Shown here: in pieces, positions 37,154-47,664 of the stretch
Position numbering within the stretch: position 1 is the first letter of the stretch
How the letters are laid out: each line of letters opens with the position of its first letter
Made by a program: the position numbers and the translations under genes
Source of the DNA: Aeromonas hydrophila subsp. hydrophila ATCC 7966
GTDB lineage: Bacteria; Pseudomonadota; Gammaproteobacteria; Enterobacterales; Aeromonadaceae
Assembly: GCF_000014805.1 (NCBI RefSeq)
Contig: NC_008570.1
Span: 1,245,001 to 1,309,000 of the forward strand
Direction of reading: 5' to 3'
DNA: 64,000 bases
The notes under the pieces: generated by a model
Database searches by the model: none
Told to the model about the DNA's origin: nothing
Seen by the model: only the letters and a program-made list of their open reading frames with translations

Positions 37154-38173
37154 ATGGCATTCACTCTCGCACAGCTGGCCCAGCAACTGGGGGCCCAGGT
37201 CCATGGCGACGGAACCCTGGAAATCCGCAAGGTAGCGACACTGGAAAAGGCCGGGGAGGGGGATATCACCTTCCTGTCCAATAAAAAGTACCGGCATTAT
37301 CTGGAGCAGAGCAAGGCGACCGCCGTGCTCATCACAGAAGCGGATCTGCCATTTTGTCCCACCAATGCCCTGGTGCTCAAAGACCCCTATGTGGGCTTTG
37401 CCCGGGTAGCCCAACTGCTGGACACCACCCCGCAGCCGGCCACGGATATCCATCCGAGCGCCGTCATCGCGGCGGACGTGCAACTGGGCGAGAGAGTGGC
37501 CATCGGGGCCAATGCGGTGATCGAATCCGGCGTGGTGCTGGGGGATGATGTGCGCATCGGTCCGGGCTGTTTCGTTGGCAAGAATACCCGACTGGGAGCT
37601 CGCTCCCGGTTGTGGGCCAACGTTACCCTGTATCACAACATCACCATGGGCACCGACTGTCTGGTTCAATCCGGCACAGTGATCGGGGCCGATGGGTTCG
37701 GTTATGCCAACGAGCGCGGCGAGTGGATCAAGATCCCCCAGCTCGGCGGCGTGACCATCGGCAACCGGGTCGAAATCGGTGCCTGCACCACCATCGACCG
37801 CGGCGCGCTGGAAGATACCCGCATCGCTGACAACGTCATCATCGACAACCAGTGCCAGATCGCCCACAACGTCGAGATCGGCTACGGCACCGCCGTGGCG
37901 GGCTCCACCGTGATGGCAGGTAGTCTCAAGGTCGGCAAATACTGTATCATTGGCGGCGCCTCCGTCTTTAACGGGCACATGGAGATCTGCGACCAGGCCA
38001 CCGTTACCGGCATGGCCATGGTGATGCGACCCATTACCGAGCCCGGTGTCTACTCTTCCGGCATCCCCCTGCAAACCAATAAAGAGTGGCGCAAGACCGC
38101 CGCCCGGGTGATGCGTATCGAAGAGATGCACAAGCGGTTGAGCAAGCTTGAGAAGAAGCTGGACCAAGAATAA
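37154..38173 (+). CDS. lpxD: UDP-3-O-(3-hydroxyacyl)glucosamine N-acyltransferase LpxD
   Basis: 339 residues. Third step of lipid A synthesis; adds the second 3-hydroxyacyl chain from ACP. N-terminal uridine-binding domain with [22 protein letters not shown], then left-handed beta-helix hexapeptide repeats, catalytic His in [18 protein letters not shown], and a C-terminal helix ([15 protein letters not shown]) typical of the ACP-binding tail. ATG 37154 is chosen over TTG one codon earlier. Confidence 0.98.
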   Translation: MAFTLAQLAQQLGAQVHGDGTLEIRKVATLEKAGEGDITFLSNKKYRHYLEQSKATAVLITEADLPFCPTNALVLKDPYVGFARVAQLLDTTPQPATDIHPSAVIAADVQLGERVAIGANAVIESGVVLGDDVRIGPGCFVGKNTRLGARSRLWANVTLYHNITMGTDCLVQSGTVIGADGFGYANERGEWIKIPQLGGVTIGNRVEIGACTTIDRGALEDTRIADNVIIDNQCQIAHNVEIGYGTAVAGSTVMAGSLKVGKYCIIGGASVFNGHMEICDQATVTGMAMVMRPITEPGVYSSGIPLQTNKEWRKTAARVMRIEEMHKRLSKLEKKLDQE

Positions 38174-38197
38174 TCACGATTGGTATAGGGTACTGTT

Positions 38198-38659
38198 TTG
38201 ACTACTGAAAAGAAAAGCCTGGGTATCCAGGAAATAATGGATCTGCTGCCCCACCGTTATCCGTTCCTGATGGTGGACAAGGTGGAAAACTACGAGATCA
38301 GCGATGAGCGCAAGACCTTGCGTGCCATCAAGAACGTCTCGTTCAACGAGCCGATCTTTCAGGGCCACTTCCCGGCCAAGCCGGTGTTCCCCGGCGTGCT
38401 GATCCTGGAAGCCATGGCACAGGCCACCGGTATCCTGGCGTTTACCATGGTGGGCAAGCCGTCTCCCAACGAACTCTATTACTTTGCCTCAATCGACAAC
38501 GCTCGTTTCAAGCGTCCGGTAGGCCCCGGCGACCAGCTGGTGCTCGACGTGGAATTCCTGAAAGAGCGTCGCGGTATTGCCAAGTTCACCGGTGTGGCCA
38601 CGGTCAACGGTGAAGTGGTCTGTACCGCCGAGCTGATGTGCGCCAAACGCGAGGTTTAA
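38198..38659 (+). CDS. fabZ: 3-hydroxyacyl-ACP dehydratase FabZ
   Basis: 153 residues, hot-dog fold. Dehydrates 3-hydroxyacyl-ACPs in fatty-acid elongation, competing with LpxA/LpxD for 3-hydroxyacyl-[18 protein letters not shown] near the N-terminus; catalytic His57 in [13 protein letters not shown] and Glu71 in ILEAMAQ. Starts with TTG (38198), as E. coli fabZ does. Located between lpxD and lpxA, linking lipid A and membrane lipid supply. Confidence 0.98.
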   Translation: MTTEKKSLGIQEIMDLLPHRYPFLMVDKVENYEISDERKTLRAIKNVSFNEPIFQGHFPAKPVFPGVLILEAMAQATGILAFTMVGKPSPNELYYFASIDNARFKRPVGPGDQLVLDVEFLKERRGIAKFTGVATVNGEVVCTAELMCAKREV

Positions 38660-38664
38660 CACAC

Positions 38665-39456
38665 GTGATCGACCAGACTGCCATCATTCACGATACTGCC
38701 GTCGTCCATGAGTCTGCCGTCATCGGTAAAGGGGTTGAAATCGGCCCCTTTTCTGTCATCGGTGCCGAGGTGGAAATCGGCGACAACACCTGGGTCAGCT
38801 CCCATGTGGTGATCAAGGGCCCGACCAAGATTGGTCGTGGCAACAAGATCTTCCAGCACACCTCCATCGGTGAGGATTGCCAGGACAAGAAGTACGCCGG
38901 CGAGCGCACCTTCCTCGAGATCGGCGACAACAACGTCTTTCGCGAGAACTGCACCGTGCACCGCGGCACCATCCAGGATCAGTCCCTGACCAGGATCGGC
39001 AGCGGCAACCTGTTCATGGTCAACGTTCACGTTGCCCACGACTGCATCATTGGTGACAACTGCATCTTCGCCAACAACGCGACCCTGGCGGGCCACGTGG
39101 TGATCGGCGATTTCGTGATCTTCGGCGGTCTCTCCGCGATCCACCAGTTCGGCCGCGTCGGCTCCCACGCCTTCGTCGGTGGCTGCGCCGCCCTCAACAA
39201 GGACGTGCCGCCCTACGTGATGGCCGCCGGCAACTACGCCAAGCCGTTCGGGGTCAACTCCGAGGGGCTGCGTCGCCGCGGTTATACGCCTGAGGCCATC
39301 TCCGCCGTCAAGCGCGCCTACAAAGAGATCTTCCGCTCCGGCAAGACCATCGAAGAGGTGCTGCCGGTGCTGACTGAGATGGCGCAAGCCGAGCCGGCCA
39401 TCCAGCTCTACGTGGATTTCCTCAAAGATAACGAGCGCGGGATCATCCGTGCCTGA
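38665..39456 (+). CDS. lpxA: UDP-N-acetylglucosamine acyltransferase LpxA
   Basis: 263 residues (E. coli 262). First step of lipid A synthesis, transferring 3-hydroxyacyl to UDP-GlcNAc. Hexapeptide beta-helix from the start ([20 protein letters not shown]); catalytic His125 in [13 protein letters not shown]; helical C-terminal domain from [14 protein letters not shown] start at 38665, five nt after the fabZ stop; it gives the family N-terminus MIDxxAxIH. Its 3' end overlaps lpxB by 8 nt. Confidence 0.98.
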
Positions 39457-40588
39457 TCCCGTTCGTATCGGTATCGTCGCCGGAGAGGTTTCCGGCGACA
39501 TTCTGGCTGCCGGCCTGGTGCGCGAGCTGCAGGCCCGCTACCCGGACGCCCAGTTCGAAGGGATCGCCGGGCCGCGCATGCAGGCCCTCGGCGTCAAGGC
39601 GCTGTTCGAGATGGAAGAGCTTTCCGTCATGGGGATCACCGAGGTGCTGGGCCGTCTGCCGCGCATTCTCAAGGTCCGCCGCGAACTGCTGCGCCACTTC
39701 ATCGCCAATCCACCCGACATCTTCATCGGAGTGGATGCACCGGATTTCAATATCGGGGTGGAGCTCAAACTGCGCCGCGCCGGTATCAAAACGGTTCACT
39801 ACGTCAGCCCCTCGGTGTGGGCCTGGCGCCAGAACCGCATTCACAAGATCAAGGCCGCCACCGACATGGTGCTCGCCTTCCTGCCGTTCGAGAAAGCCTT
39901 CTACGACCGCTTCGATGCCCCTTGCCGTTTCGTCGGCCACACCATGGCGGACGACATCCCGCTGGTGCCGGATCAGGCTGCGGTGCGTAGAACCCTCGGC
40001 ATCGACGCCAACCGACGCTGGCTGGCGGTGCTGCCGGGCAGTCGCAGCGCCGAGGTGGGCTTTATGTCGCCCCTGTTTCTCGAGGCCTGCAAGCACCTGA
40101 CGGTGCGCTATCCGGATCTCGGTTTCATCGTGCCGCTGGTCAACCAGAAGCGGCGCGAGCAGTTCCTGGCCATCAAGGCCGAGCTGGCGCCGGATCTCGA
40201 CATGGTGCTGCTGGAAGGGCAGGGCCGTGAGGCGATGATCGCCGCCGACGTGGTGATGCTGGCCTCCGGCACCGCGGCGCTTGAAGCCATGCTGGTGAAA
40301 AAGCCGATGGTGGTGGGCTACAAGCTTAAGCCGTTCAGCTACTGGCTGGCCCAGCGGCTGGTGAAGACCGAATTCGTCTCCCTGCCCAACCTGCTGGCCG
40401 GTCGCATGCTGGTGCCCGAGCTCATCCAGCACGAATGCACCCCGGAGAATCTGGTGGTCGAGGTGAGCAAGTTCTTCGAGCACGACAACAGCGCGCTGGT
40501 GAACACCTTCACCGAGCTGCACCAGCTCATCCGCTGCAACGCGGATCAGCAGGCGGCCGAAGCGGTGGCCGAGCTGCTCGGCAGATAA
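39449..40588 (+). CDS. lpxB: Lipid-A-disaccharide synthase LpxB
   Basis: 379 residues, GT-B glycosyltransferase (GT19) joining UDP-diacyl-GlcN to lipid X. Conserved [30 protein letters not shown](I)G(V)[31 protein letters not shown] and [23 protein letters not shown] start inside the lpxA end; no other start fits. The overlap implies coupled translation with lpxA. Confidence 0.98.
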
Positions 40589-40663
40589 CTTCCGGGCGGC
40601 CGCAGGGGCTGCGCCAACGTGACGCCAGGCCCTGCGGGGCCTGTTTTGATTCAAGGCTACAAG

Positions 40664-41254
40664 ATGATGATCGATATTCCTGACGACAGGCTGGTTGCCG
40701 GTGTGGACGAGGTGGGCCGTGGCCCGCTGGTGGGTGACGTGGTCACCGCCGCGGTGATTCTTGACCCGGCCAATCCCATCATCGGGCTGAACGACTCCAA
40801 GAAGCTCTCCGAGAAGAAGCGGCTCGCCCTGTTTGACGAGATCAAAGAGAAGGCGCTGGCCTGGTCCGTCGGCCGTGCCAGCCCGGCGGAGATCGACGAG
40901 CTCAACATCCTGCACGCCACCATGCTGGCGATGCAGCGCGCCGTGGCGGGGCTCTCCATCGCGCCCGAGCTGGTCTTCATCGACGGCAACCGCTGCCCAA
41001 GCTTGTCGATGGAGGCCCGCGCCGTGGTCAAGGGCGACAGCCTGGTGGCTGCCATCAGCGCCGCCTCGATCCTCGCCAAGGTGACTCGCGATGCGGAGAT
41101 GACCGAGCTGGACAGCCGTCATCCCGAGTACGGTTTCGCCCGCCACAAGGGCTATCCGACCGCGGAGCACCTCGCCATCCTGGCCGAGCGCGGCCCGCTG
41201 CCCGAATATCGCAAAAGTTTCAAACCGGTGCGTCGCGCACTGGGGATCGAATAG
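40664..41254 (+). CDS. rnhB: Ribonuclease HII
   Basis: 196 residues (E. coli 198). Cleaves RNA in RNA-DNA hybrids and excises single ribonucleotides. The DEDD metal site starts with [17 protein letters not shown] (Asp15, Glu16); FIDGNRCP and [18 protein letters not shown] supply the later Asps. ATG 40664 has CAAGG at 7 nt; an in-frame GTG at 40619 would add a non-conserved stretch. Located between lpxB and dnaE, as in E. coli. Confidence 0.97.
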   Translation: MMIDIPDDRLVAGVDEVGRGPLVGDVVTAAVILDPANPIIGLNDSKKLSEKKRLALFDEIKEKALAWSVGRASPAEIDELNILHATMLAMQRAVAGLSIAPELVFIDGNRCPSLSMEARAVVKGDSLVAAISAASILAKVTRDAEMTELDSRHPEYGFARHKGYPTAEHLAILAERGPLPEYRKSFKPVRRALGIE

Positions 41255-41292
41255 ACCATGCAATTTAGTCCGAGCAACGAGAGGGGATGACG

Positions 41293-44200
41293 ATGGCTGA
41301 ACCCCGTTTTATCCACCTGCGGGTCCACTCCGACTTCTCCATGGTCGACGGCCTGCAGAAGATCAATCCCATCGTCGGTGCGGCGGCAGCCAACAACATG
41401 CCGGCGCTGGCGCTGACCGACCAGATGAACATGTGTGGCCTGGTGCGCTTCTACGGCGCCGCCCACGGCAAGGGCGTCAAGCCCATCGTCGGGGCCGACT
41501 TCTGGGTGCAGAGTGACGAGCTCGGCGACGAGCAGTTCCGTCTCACCCTGCTCGCCATGGACAACGACGGCTACCAGAACATCACATTGCTCATCTCCCG
41601 CGGCTATCAGCGCGGTCACGTGCAGGGGCGCCCGGTCATCGACAAGGCCTGGCTGGCCGAGCACGCCAAGGGAGTGATCGTGCTCTCCGGCGGGCGCGAG
41701 GGGGACGTGGGCAAGTTCCTGCTCAAGGGCAACCGGCAGATGACCGAGCAGTGTCTCGCCTTCTATCAGACCCACTTCCCCGACGCCTATTATCTGGAGC
41801 TGCTGCGCACCGGCCGCCCCGATGAAGAGGTCTACCTGCACATGGCGGTGGCGATTGCCACCGAGTTTGCGCTGCCGGTGGTGGCCACCAACGAGGTGGT
41901 ATTCCTCACCGCCGATGACTTCGATGCCCACGAGATCCGGGTCGCCATCCACGACGGCTATACCCTGATGGACAAGCGCCGGCCGCGTCGCTACAGCCCG
42001 CAGCAGTATCTGCGCAGCCAGGAGGAGATGGCGGAGCTGTTTGCCGACATCCCCGAGGCGCTGGAGAACACGGTGGAGATCGCCAAGCGCTGCAACGTGA
42101 CGGTGCGCCTCGGCGAATACTTCCTGCCCAACTTCCCGACCGGTGACATGACCACCGAAGACTTCCTGGTCATGAAGTCGAAAGAGGGGCTGGAGGAGCG
42201 GCTGGAATTCTTGTTCCCGGATCCGGCGGTGCGGGCCGAGCGTCGTCCCGAGTATGACGAGCGGCTCGACATCGAGCTCAAAGTGATCAACCAGATGGGC
42301 TTCCCGGGTTACTTCCTCATCGTGATGGAGTTTATCCAGTGGTCCAAGGACAACGGCATCCCCGTTGGCCCAGGCCGGGGCTCGGGGGCGGGTTCCCTGG
42401 TGGCCTACGCCCTCAAGATCACCGATCTGGATCCGCTGGAATTTGACCTGCTGTTCGAACGTTTCCTGAACCCCGAGCGGGTATCCATGCCCGACTTTGA
42501 CGTCGACTTCTGCATGGACAGGCGCGACGAGGTGATCGACCACGTCTCCGAGATGTACGGTCGGGAAGCGGTATCGCAGATCATCACCTTCGGCAGCATG
42601 GCGGCCAAGGCGGTGGTGCGGGACGTGGGCCGGGTGCTGGGCCATGCCTACGGCTTCGTCGATCGTATCTCCAAGCTGATCCCGCCGGATCCGGGTATGA
42701 CGCTCGCCAAGGCGTTCGAGGCCGAACCCAAGCTGCCCGAGCTCTACGAGCAGGACGAGGAGGTCAAGGACCTCATCGACATGGCACGCCGCCTGGAAGG
42801 GGTGGTGCGCAACGCCGGCAAACACGCCGGCGGCGTGGTGATCGCGCCCACCAAGATCACCGACTTCGCGCCGCTCTACTGCGATGACGAAGGCCATCAC
42901 CCGGTCACCCAGTTCGACAAGAACGACGTGGAGTACGCCGGGCTGGTGAAGTTCGACTTCCTCGGCCTGCGCACGCTCACCATCATCGACTGGGCGCTCG
43001 GCATGATTAACCCGCGCCTTGCCAAAGAGGGCAAGCCGCCGGTCGACATCGCCGCCATCCCCATCGACGACAAGCGCTCGTTCGACCTGCTGCAGCGCTA
43101 CGAGACCACCGCGGTATTCCAGCTGGAATCTCGCGGCATGAAGGATCTCATCAAGCGGCTGCAGCCTGACTGCTTCGAAGACATGATCGCACTGGTGGCG
43201 CTGTTTCGCCCGGGCCCGCTGCAGTCGGGCATGGTGGACAACTTCATCGAGCGCAAGCACGGCAAGGAGGCCATCTCCTATCCGGACGAGAAGTGGCAGC
43301 ACGAGAGCCTGCAGCCGATCCTCGAGCCCACCTACGGCATCATCCTCTATCAGGAGCAGGTGATGCAGATTGCCCAGACCCTGGCGGGTTATACGCTGGG
43401 TGGTGCGGACATGCTGCGCCGGGCGATGGGCAAGAAAAAACCCGAAGAGATGGCCAAGCAACGGGCCGGCTTCGAGGAGGGCGCGGTCAAGAACGGCGTC
43501 GACGGCGAGCTGGCGATGAAGATCTTCGATCTGGTGGAGAAGTTTGCAGGCTACGGCTTCAACAAATCCCACTCTGCCGCCTATGCGCTGGTCTCCTACC
43601 AGACCCTCTGGCTCAAGACCCACTTCCCGGCGGAGTTCATGGCGGCGGTGATGACTGCCGACATGGACAACACCGACAAGATAGTGACCCTGGTGGACGA
43701 GTGCCAGCGGATGGGGTTGACCGTGATCCCGCCGGACGTGAACACCGGTCGCTACCGCTTCAGCGTCAACGAAGACGGCCATATCGTCTACGGCATCGGC
43801 GCGGTGAAGGGGGTGGGGGAAGGCCCCATCGATGCGATTCTGGAAGCGCGGGATCGGGACGGGCCGTTTCGCGATCTGTTCGACTTCTGCAACCGGGTCG
43901 ATATCAAGAAGCTCAACAAGCGGGTGATGGAGAAGCTCATTCTCTCCGGCGCCATGGACCGGCTCGGCCCCCACCGCGCCGCCCTGATGGCGACCCTGGA
44001 GGAGGCGATGCGCGCCGCCGAGCAGCACGCCAAGGCGCAGGCGGTGGGTCAGGTCGACATGTTCGGCGTGCTCACCGAAGAGATAGACGACGTCAAGAAG
44101 GCGTTCGCCAACGTGCCACACTGGCCTGACAAAGTGTGGCTGGAAGGGGAGCGCGAGACCCTCGGTCTCTACCTCACCGGTCACCCCATCAACCAGTACA

Positions 44201-44772
44201 GCGGCGAGCTGCGTCGTTATACCTCGGGCCGGCTGTGCGATCTGCACCCCACCTCCCGCGATACCGTGACCACGGCCGCCGGCTTGGTGATTGCGGCGCG
44301 CAGCATGGTGACCAAGCGTGGCAACAAGATGGGGATCTTCACCCTGGACGACCGTTCCGGTCGCCTCGATGTGACCCTGTTCAGTGAAGCGCTGGAAAAG
44401 TATGAAGAATTGATGCAAAAAGACCGTATTTTGGTGGTTTCTGGACAGGTCAGCTTTGATGACTTCTCCGGTGGCCTTAAAATGTCGGCCCGTGAATTAC
44501 TGGATATCAACGATGCGAGAGAGCGTTTTGCCAGAGCGATCCGCATCTCTCTCGATGAACAGCAGATTGATGATCGTTTTTTCCCGCGTTTGTGCGAGAT
44601 TTTGGAACCCGCCCGTGCCGGAGTTTGTCCGGTTCAGGTAAACTATCGTCGCCCCGGCTCCCGGGTGCGATTGACGCTCGGTACCGAGTGGCGGGTGACG
44701 CCCACCGATCAACTGATAGATGACTTGCGCGTCCTGCTTGGACGAGAGCGGGTTGAATTGGTTTTTGATTAG
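41293..44772 (+). CDS. dnaE: DNA polymerase III alpha subunit
   Basis: 1159 residues (E. coli 1160). Replicative polymerase catalytic subunit, C-family. N-terminal PHP domain ([20 protein letters not shown]), polymerase active site [19 protein letters not shown] around residue 400 with the two metal Asps, [18 protein letters not shown], and a C-terminal OB fold ([13 protein letters not shown]) plus tau-binding end. ATG 41293 has the purine-rich GAGAGGGG at 6 nt; ATG 41287 abuts that site and is disfavoured. Followed 16 nt later by accA. Confidence 0.99.
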   Translation: MAEPRFIHLRVHSDFSMVDGLQKINPIVGAAAANNMPALALTDQMNMCGLVRFYGAAHGKGVKPIVGADFWVQSDELGDEQFRLTLLAMDNDGYQNITLLISRGYQRGHVQGRPVIDKAWLAEHAKGVIVLSGGREGDVGKFLLKGNRQMTEQCLAFYQTHFPDAYYLELLRTGRPDEEVYLHMAVAIATEFALPVVATNEVVFLTADDFDAHEIRVAIHDGYTLMDKRRPRRYSPQQYLRSQEEMAELFADIPEALENTVEIAKRCNVTVRLGEYFLPNFPTGDMTTEDFLVMKSKEGLEERLEFLFPDPAVRAERRPEYDERLDIELKVINQMGFPGYFLIVMEFIQWSKDNGIPVGPGRGSGAGSLVAYALKITDLDPLEFDLLFERFLNPERVSMPDFDVDFCMDRRDEVIDHVSEMYGREAVSQIITFGSMAAKAVVRDVGRVLGHAYGFVDRISKLIPPDPGMTLAKAFEAEPKLPELYEQDEEVKDLIDMARRLEGVVRNAGKHAGGVVIAPTKITDFAPLYCDDEGHHPVTQFDKNDVEYAGLVKFDFLGLRTLTIIDWALGMINPRLAKEGKPPVDIAAIPIDDKRSFDLLQRYETTAVFQLESRGMKDLIKRLQPDCFEDMIALVALFRPGPLQSGMVDNFIERKHGKEAISYPDEKWQHESLQPILEPTYGIILYQEQVMQIAQTLAGYTLGGADMLRRAMGKKKPEEMAKQRAGFEEGAVKNGVDGELAMKIFDLVEKFAGYGFNKSHSAAYALVSYQTLWLKTHFPAEFMAAVMTADMDNTDKIVTLVDECQRMGLTVIPPDVNTGRYRFSVNEDGHIVYGIGAVKGVGEGPIDAILEARDRDGPFRDLFDFCNRVDIKKLNKRVMEKLILSGAMDRLGPHRAALMATLEEAMRAAEQHAKAQAVGQVDMFGVLTEEIDDVKKAFANVPHWPDKVWLEGERETLGLYLTGHPINQYSGELRRYTSGRLCDLHPTSRDTVTTAAGLVIAARSMVTKRGNKMGIFTLDDRSGRLDVTLFSEALEKYEELMQKDRILVVSGQVSFDDFSGGLKMSARELLDINDARERFARAIRISLDEQQIDDRFFPRLCEILEPARAGVCPVQVNYRRPGSRVRLTLGTEWRVTPTDQLIDDLRVLLGRERVELVFD

Positions 44773-44788
44773 AGGATCTATAGTCCCT

Positions 44789-45739
44789 ATGAGTCTTTTT
44801 CTGGATTTTGAACAGCCGATCGCCGAGTTGCAGGCGCAGATTGACGAACTCCGTCATGTGAGTGAAGGCAATCACGCCGTGGATCTTAAAGAAGAGATCC
44901 GTCGGCTGGAGAAGAAAAACGAAGAGCTGACCAAGAAGATCTTCGGCGATCTGGGGGCCTGGCAGGTATCCCAGATGGCGCGTCATCCCCAGCGCCCCTA
45001 TACCCTCGACTACATCGAGCACATCTTCACCGACTTCGACGAGCTGGCCGGCGATCGCGCCTATGCTGATGACAAGGCCATCGTCGGCGGTATCGCCCGT
45101 CTCGACGGCGAGCCGGTGATGGTCATCGGCCACCAGAAGGGGCGCGAGACCAAGGAGAAGATCAAGCGCAACTTCGGCATGCCGCGCCCGGAAGGGTATC
45201 GCAAGGCCCTGCGCCTGATGGAGATGGCCGAGCGCTTCAAGATGCCGATCATCACCTTCATCGACACCCCGGGCGCCTATCCTGGCGTCGGTGCCGAAGA
45301 GCGCGGCCAGTCCGAGGCGATTGCCCGCAACCTGAAAGTGATGGCCGGTCTGACCGTGCCGGTGGTCTGCACCGTGATCGGTGAAGGCGGCTCCGGCGGC
45401 GCCCTGGCCATCGGTGTCGGCGATCGCGTCAACATGCTGCAGTACTCCACCTACTCGGTCATCTCGCCGGAAGGGTGCGCCTCCATTCTGTGGAAGAGCG
45501 CCGACAAGGCGCCGGTCGCGGCCGATGCCATGGGCATCACCGCCCAGCGTCTGAAGGAGCTGAAACTCATCGACAACATCGTCGAGGAGCCGCTCGGTGG
45601 CGCCCACCGCAATGTGGAAAAGATGGCCAAGCGCCTGAAAGACCGCATTCAGCAGGATCTGAACGCCCTGCGTCCGCTCGAGACCGAGCAGCTGCTGGAG
45701 CAGCGTTACCAGCGCCTGCTGGGCTACGGCTACTGCTAA
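44789..45739 (+). CDS. accA: Acetyl-CoA carboxylase carboxyltransferase subunit alpha
   Basis: 316 residues (E. coli 319). With AccD forms the carboxyltransferase making malonyl-CoA. Begins [21 protein letters not shown]; hallmark segments [17 protein letters not shown] [66 protein letters not shown] and [15 protein letters not shown]. End of the large plus-strand cluster, closed by a strong terminator. Confidence 0.99.
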   Translation: MSLFLDFEQPIAELQAQIDELRHVSEGNHAVDLKEEIRRLEKKNEELTKKIFGDLGAWQVSQMARHPQRPYTLDYIEHIFTDFDELAGDRAYADDKAIVGGIARLDGEPVMVIGHQKGRETKEKIKRNFGMPRPEGYRKALRLMEMAERFKMPIITFIDTPGAYPGVGAEERGQSEAIARNLKVMAGLTVPVVCTVIGEGGSGGALAIGVGDRVNMLQYSTYSVISPEGCASILWKSADKAPVAADAMGITAQRLKELKLIDNIVEEPLGGAHRNVEKMAKRLKDRIQQDLNALRPLETEQLLEQRYQRLLGYGYC

Positions 45740-46143
45740 GCCCGCTTTGGTGTCGCACCAGGCTGGAAGGCCCCCGCTCTGCGGGGGCCTTCTTTTTTTG
45801 GGCGAGAGTTTGGCGAGAGCGGGGCAGTGAAAAATCCTGTTCATATGGATACCTGTTGGCACGATGTTTGCCGAAAACCCCCCTGTTGGATCAATTCAAC
45901 GGCGATTTGTGGCCAAAAAAAGTGGGATCCCGCTCCCGTTTTGCTTAAAGTGATTGTTTCCGATCGACCCGATCGGCATGCCCGCAAGGACGCTCTGCGG
46001 ACGTAAACAGGCCAGCCCGGCCTGACTCACAGGAATGTTCACCTTCCCGGCGGCCCAGTCTTGTGCAGTACCCTGCTGCGTCCAGCCGCCCCGGTGTTAC
46101 GTCACTCTCATCGTGCATCGTCTCCATCTGCAGCGAGTGAATC
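45740..46143 (+). promoter_or_regulatory. Intergenic region upstream of cadC
   Basis: 404 bp with no ORF. It holds the accA terminator and a short inverted repeat CCGATC-N5-GATCGG (45960-45976), which could be an operator. TTTTGCTTAAAGTG (about 45939-45952) is AT-rich and promoter-like, but no convincing -35/-10 pair was identified. Confidence 0.35.
45766..45792 (+). terminator. Terminator of the rpsB-accA cluster
   Basis: A 12-bp perfect GC-rich stem (45766-45777 with 45781-45792) with TCT loop is followed by seven Ts. It lies 26 nt past accA. Confidence 0.97.
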
Positions 46144-47664
46144 ATGAGCGAATCGGTTTTTGAGATCCATGACTGGACCCTGAGCGTCGACGACAACATG
46201 CTGTGTCGTCCGGACCGCGAGGTCTACCTCGAGCCCCGGCTGGTCAATCTGTTGCGCTTCCTGGCCAGCAACGCCGGCACGGTATTTGGGCGTGACTGCC
46301 TGATCAACGAGGTGTGGGATGGCGCCGAAGTGACCGATCAGGTGGTGACCCAGTCCATCTTCGAGCTGCGCAAGATCCTCAAAGACGGTCGCAACGATGC
46401 CGCCGACTACATAGTCACTGTGCCCAAGCGCGGCTACAAGCTGGTGGCGCCGGTGCGGCCGCTGCAAGTGGTGTCGGTGGTGATGGCGCCAGCCGGTGAC
46501 GAGATCCTGAGCGATCTGAGCCCGCCGCTGGCGGAGGAGGACGCGGAGGCCGTGGTCACGGCGGCCCCGTTCCCGGCCGGCCCGCTGACCCGGGCCATCT
46601 CGAGCCACGCCCAGGATGGCCGCAGCCGCTGGAAGATGATCGGCTTCGATGTCTTCGTGGCGGTGATCCTGGTCTCCATCGTCAGCCTGCTCAGCTATCA
46701 GCACGCCAGCCCCCAGGTGCACTCCATGCTGGATCCCGACCTGCTGGTATTTCGCTTTCACTCCAGCATGGATGGCAGCAACGAGAACGTGCGCCTGGCC
46801 GACGGTATCACCCGCGCCCTGATGGGGGAGGTGGCCGCTGCCACGCCGCTGCGGGTGCAGTATGGGGCCAACACCCTGATGGGGGGTATCCTGCCCGGCA
46901 AGGAGCTGAGTGTGCGGGTCTCCCGCCAGCCGGGGGGCACCTATCTCGATCTGGAGTACCGCAATATCAACACCAACCGGGTGCTGTTCAGCCACCAGTA
47001 CCAGCTCAGCCGTCACAATGTGCACGGGGTATTGCAGGCGAGCAGCCAGGATCTGCTGCGCGCCCTCGATCAGCCGGACGTGCTGCCCGGCATGGGCTGG
47101 CCGACGGATGACGGGGCGCTGATGGCCATGATGGAGGCGCACTACTACATCAACAGCCAGGATCCGGTAGCCCTCAGGCGCGGCGTCGAGTTGCTCGACA
47201 AGTCGCTGGCCAGTCAGCCGGATCAGCCGCTGCTGCTGGCAGAGCGTTATCTGGCCGGGGAGGCGCTGGCGACCCTGACGGGGACGCCCCAGAGTGAGCG
47301 CCTGCAGGGCATCGGTGCCCATCTGGCCAGCGTGGTACGGGATCAGGCCGCCCTGCCGGCCCGGGTCTGGGAGGCCCTCACCTTGCAGGCGATCCTGAAC
47401 GGGCAGCAGCAGGAGGCTACCCGCCTGCTGGCCGAGGCCGCCAGCCGGGGCCGCTCCGTGCTCTATCACATTCTGCGCGGCAAGCTGGCCGAGCTGGATG
47501 GTCGCCCCGAGGCGGCGGGGGATGCCTACAGCCAGGCCTTCCTGATGGAGGCGACCGAGCAGACCTATCTGCTCTGCCAGCAACTCGGTTTTTACAGCAA
47601 TATGGAAACCCTCACCCCGGCCCTGTTCAATGCCCTTGGCCAGAGCAAGGTGAAGCTGTTCTGA
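46144..47664 (+). CDS. cadC: CadC-type membrane-bound transcriptional activator
   Basis: 506 residues (E. coli CadC 512). The cytoplasmic OmpR-type winged helix occupies ~1-105 (PRLVNLLRFLASNAGTVFGRD, DQVVTQSIFELRKILKDG, YIVTVPKRGYKL). A flexible acidic/Pro-Ala linker follows, then one transmembrane helix at ~166-186 (MIGFDVFVAVILVSIVSLLS) and a periplasmic sensor domain with a helical-repeat C-terminal half. In E. coli it activates cadBA at low pH with lysine. The placement directly before cadBA supports the same role. The periplasmic part has a single Cys near the C-terminus (YLLCQQ), so the E. coli sensor disulfide cannot form. Confidence 0.93.
   Translation: MSESVFEIHDWTLSVDDNMLCRPDREVYLEPRLVNLLRFLASNAGTVFGRDCLINEVWDGAEVTDQVVTQSIFELRKILKDGRNDAADYIVTVPKRGYKLVAPVRPLQVVSVVMAPAGDEILSDLSPPLAEEDAEAVVTAAPFPAGPLTRAISSHAQDGRSRWKMIGFDVFVAVILVSIVSLLSYQHASPQVHSMLDPDLLVFRFHSSMDGSNENVRLADGITRALMGEVAAATPLRVQYGANTLMGGILPGKELSVRVSRQPGGTYLDLEYRNINTNRVLFSHQYQLSRHNVHGVLQASSQDLLRALDQPDVLPGMGWPTDDGALMAMMEAHYYINSQDPVALRRGVELLDKSLASQPDQPLLLAERYLAGEALATLTGTPQSERLQGIGAHLASVVRDQAALPARVWEALTLQAILNGQQQEATRLLAEAASRGRSVLYHILRGKLAELDGRPEAAGDAYSQAFLMEATEQTYLLCQQLGFYSNMETLTPALFNALGQSKVKLF

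Noticed and set aside
41152..44418. 1088-codon minus-strand ORF opposite dnaE
   Set aside because: Pure mirror of dnaE codon bias with low-complexity His/Leu/Asp composition; no family motif and no ribosome-binding site.
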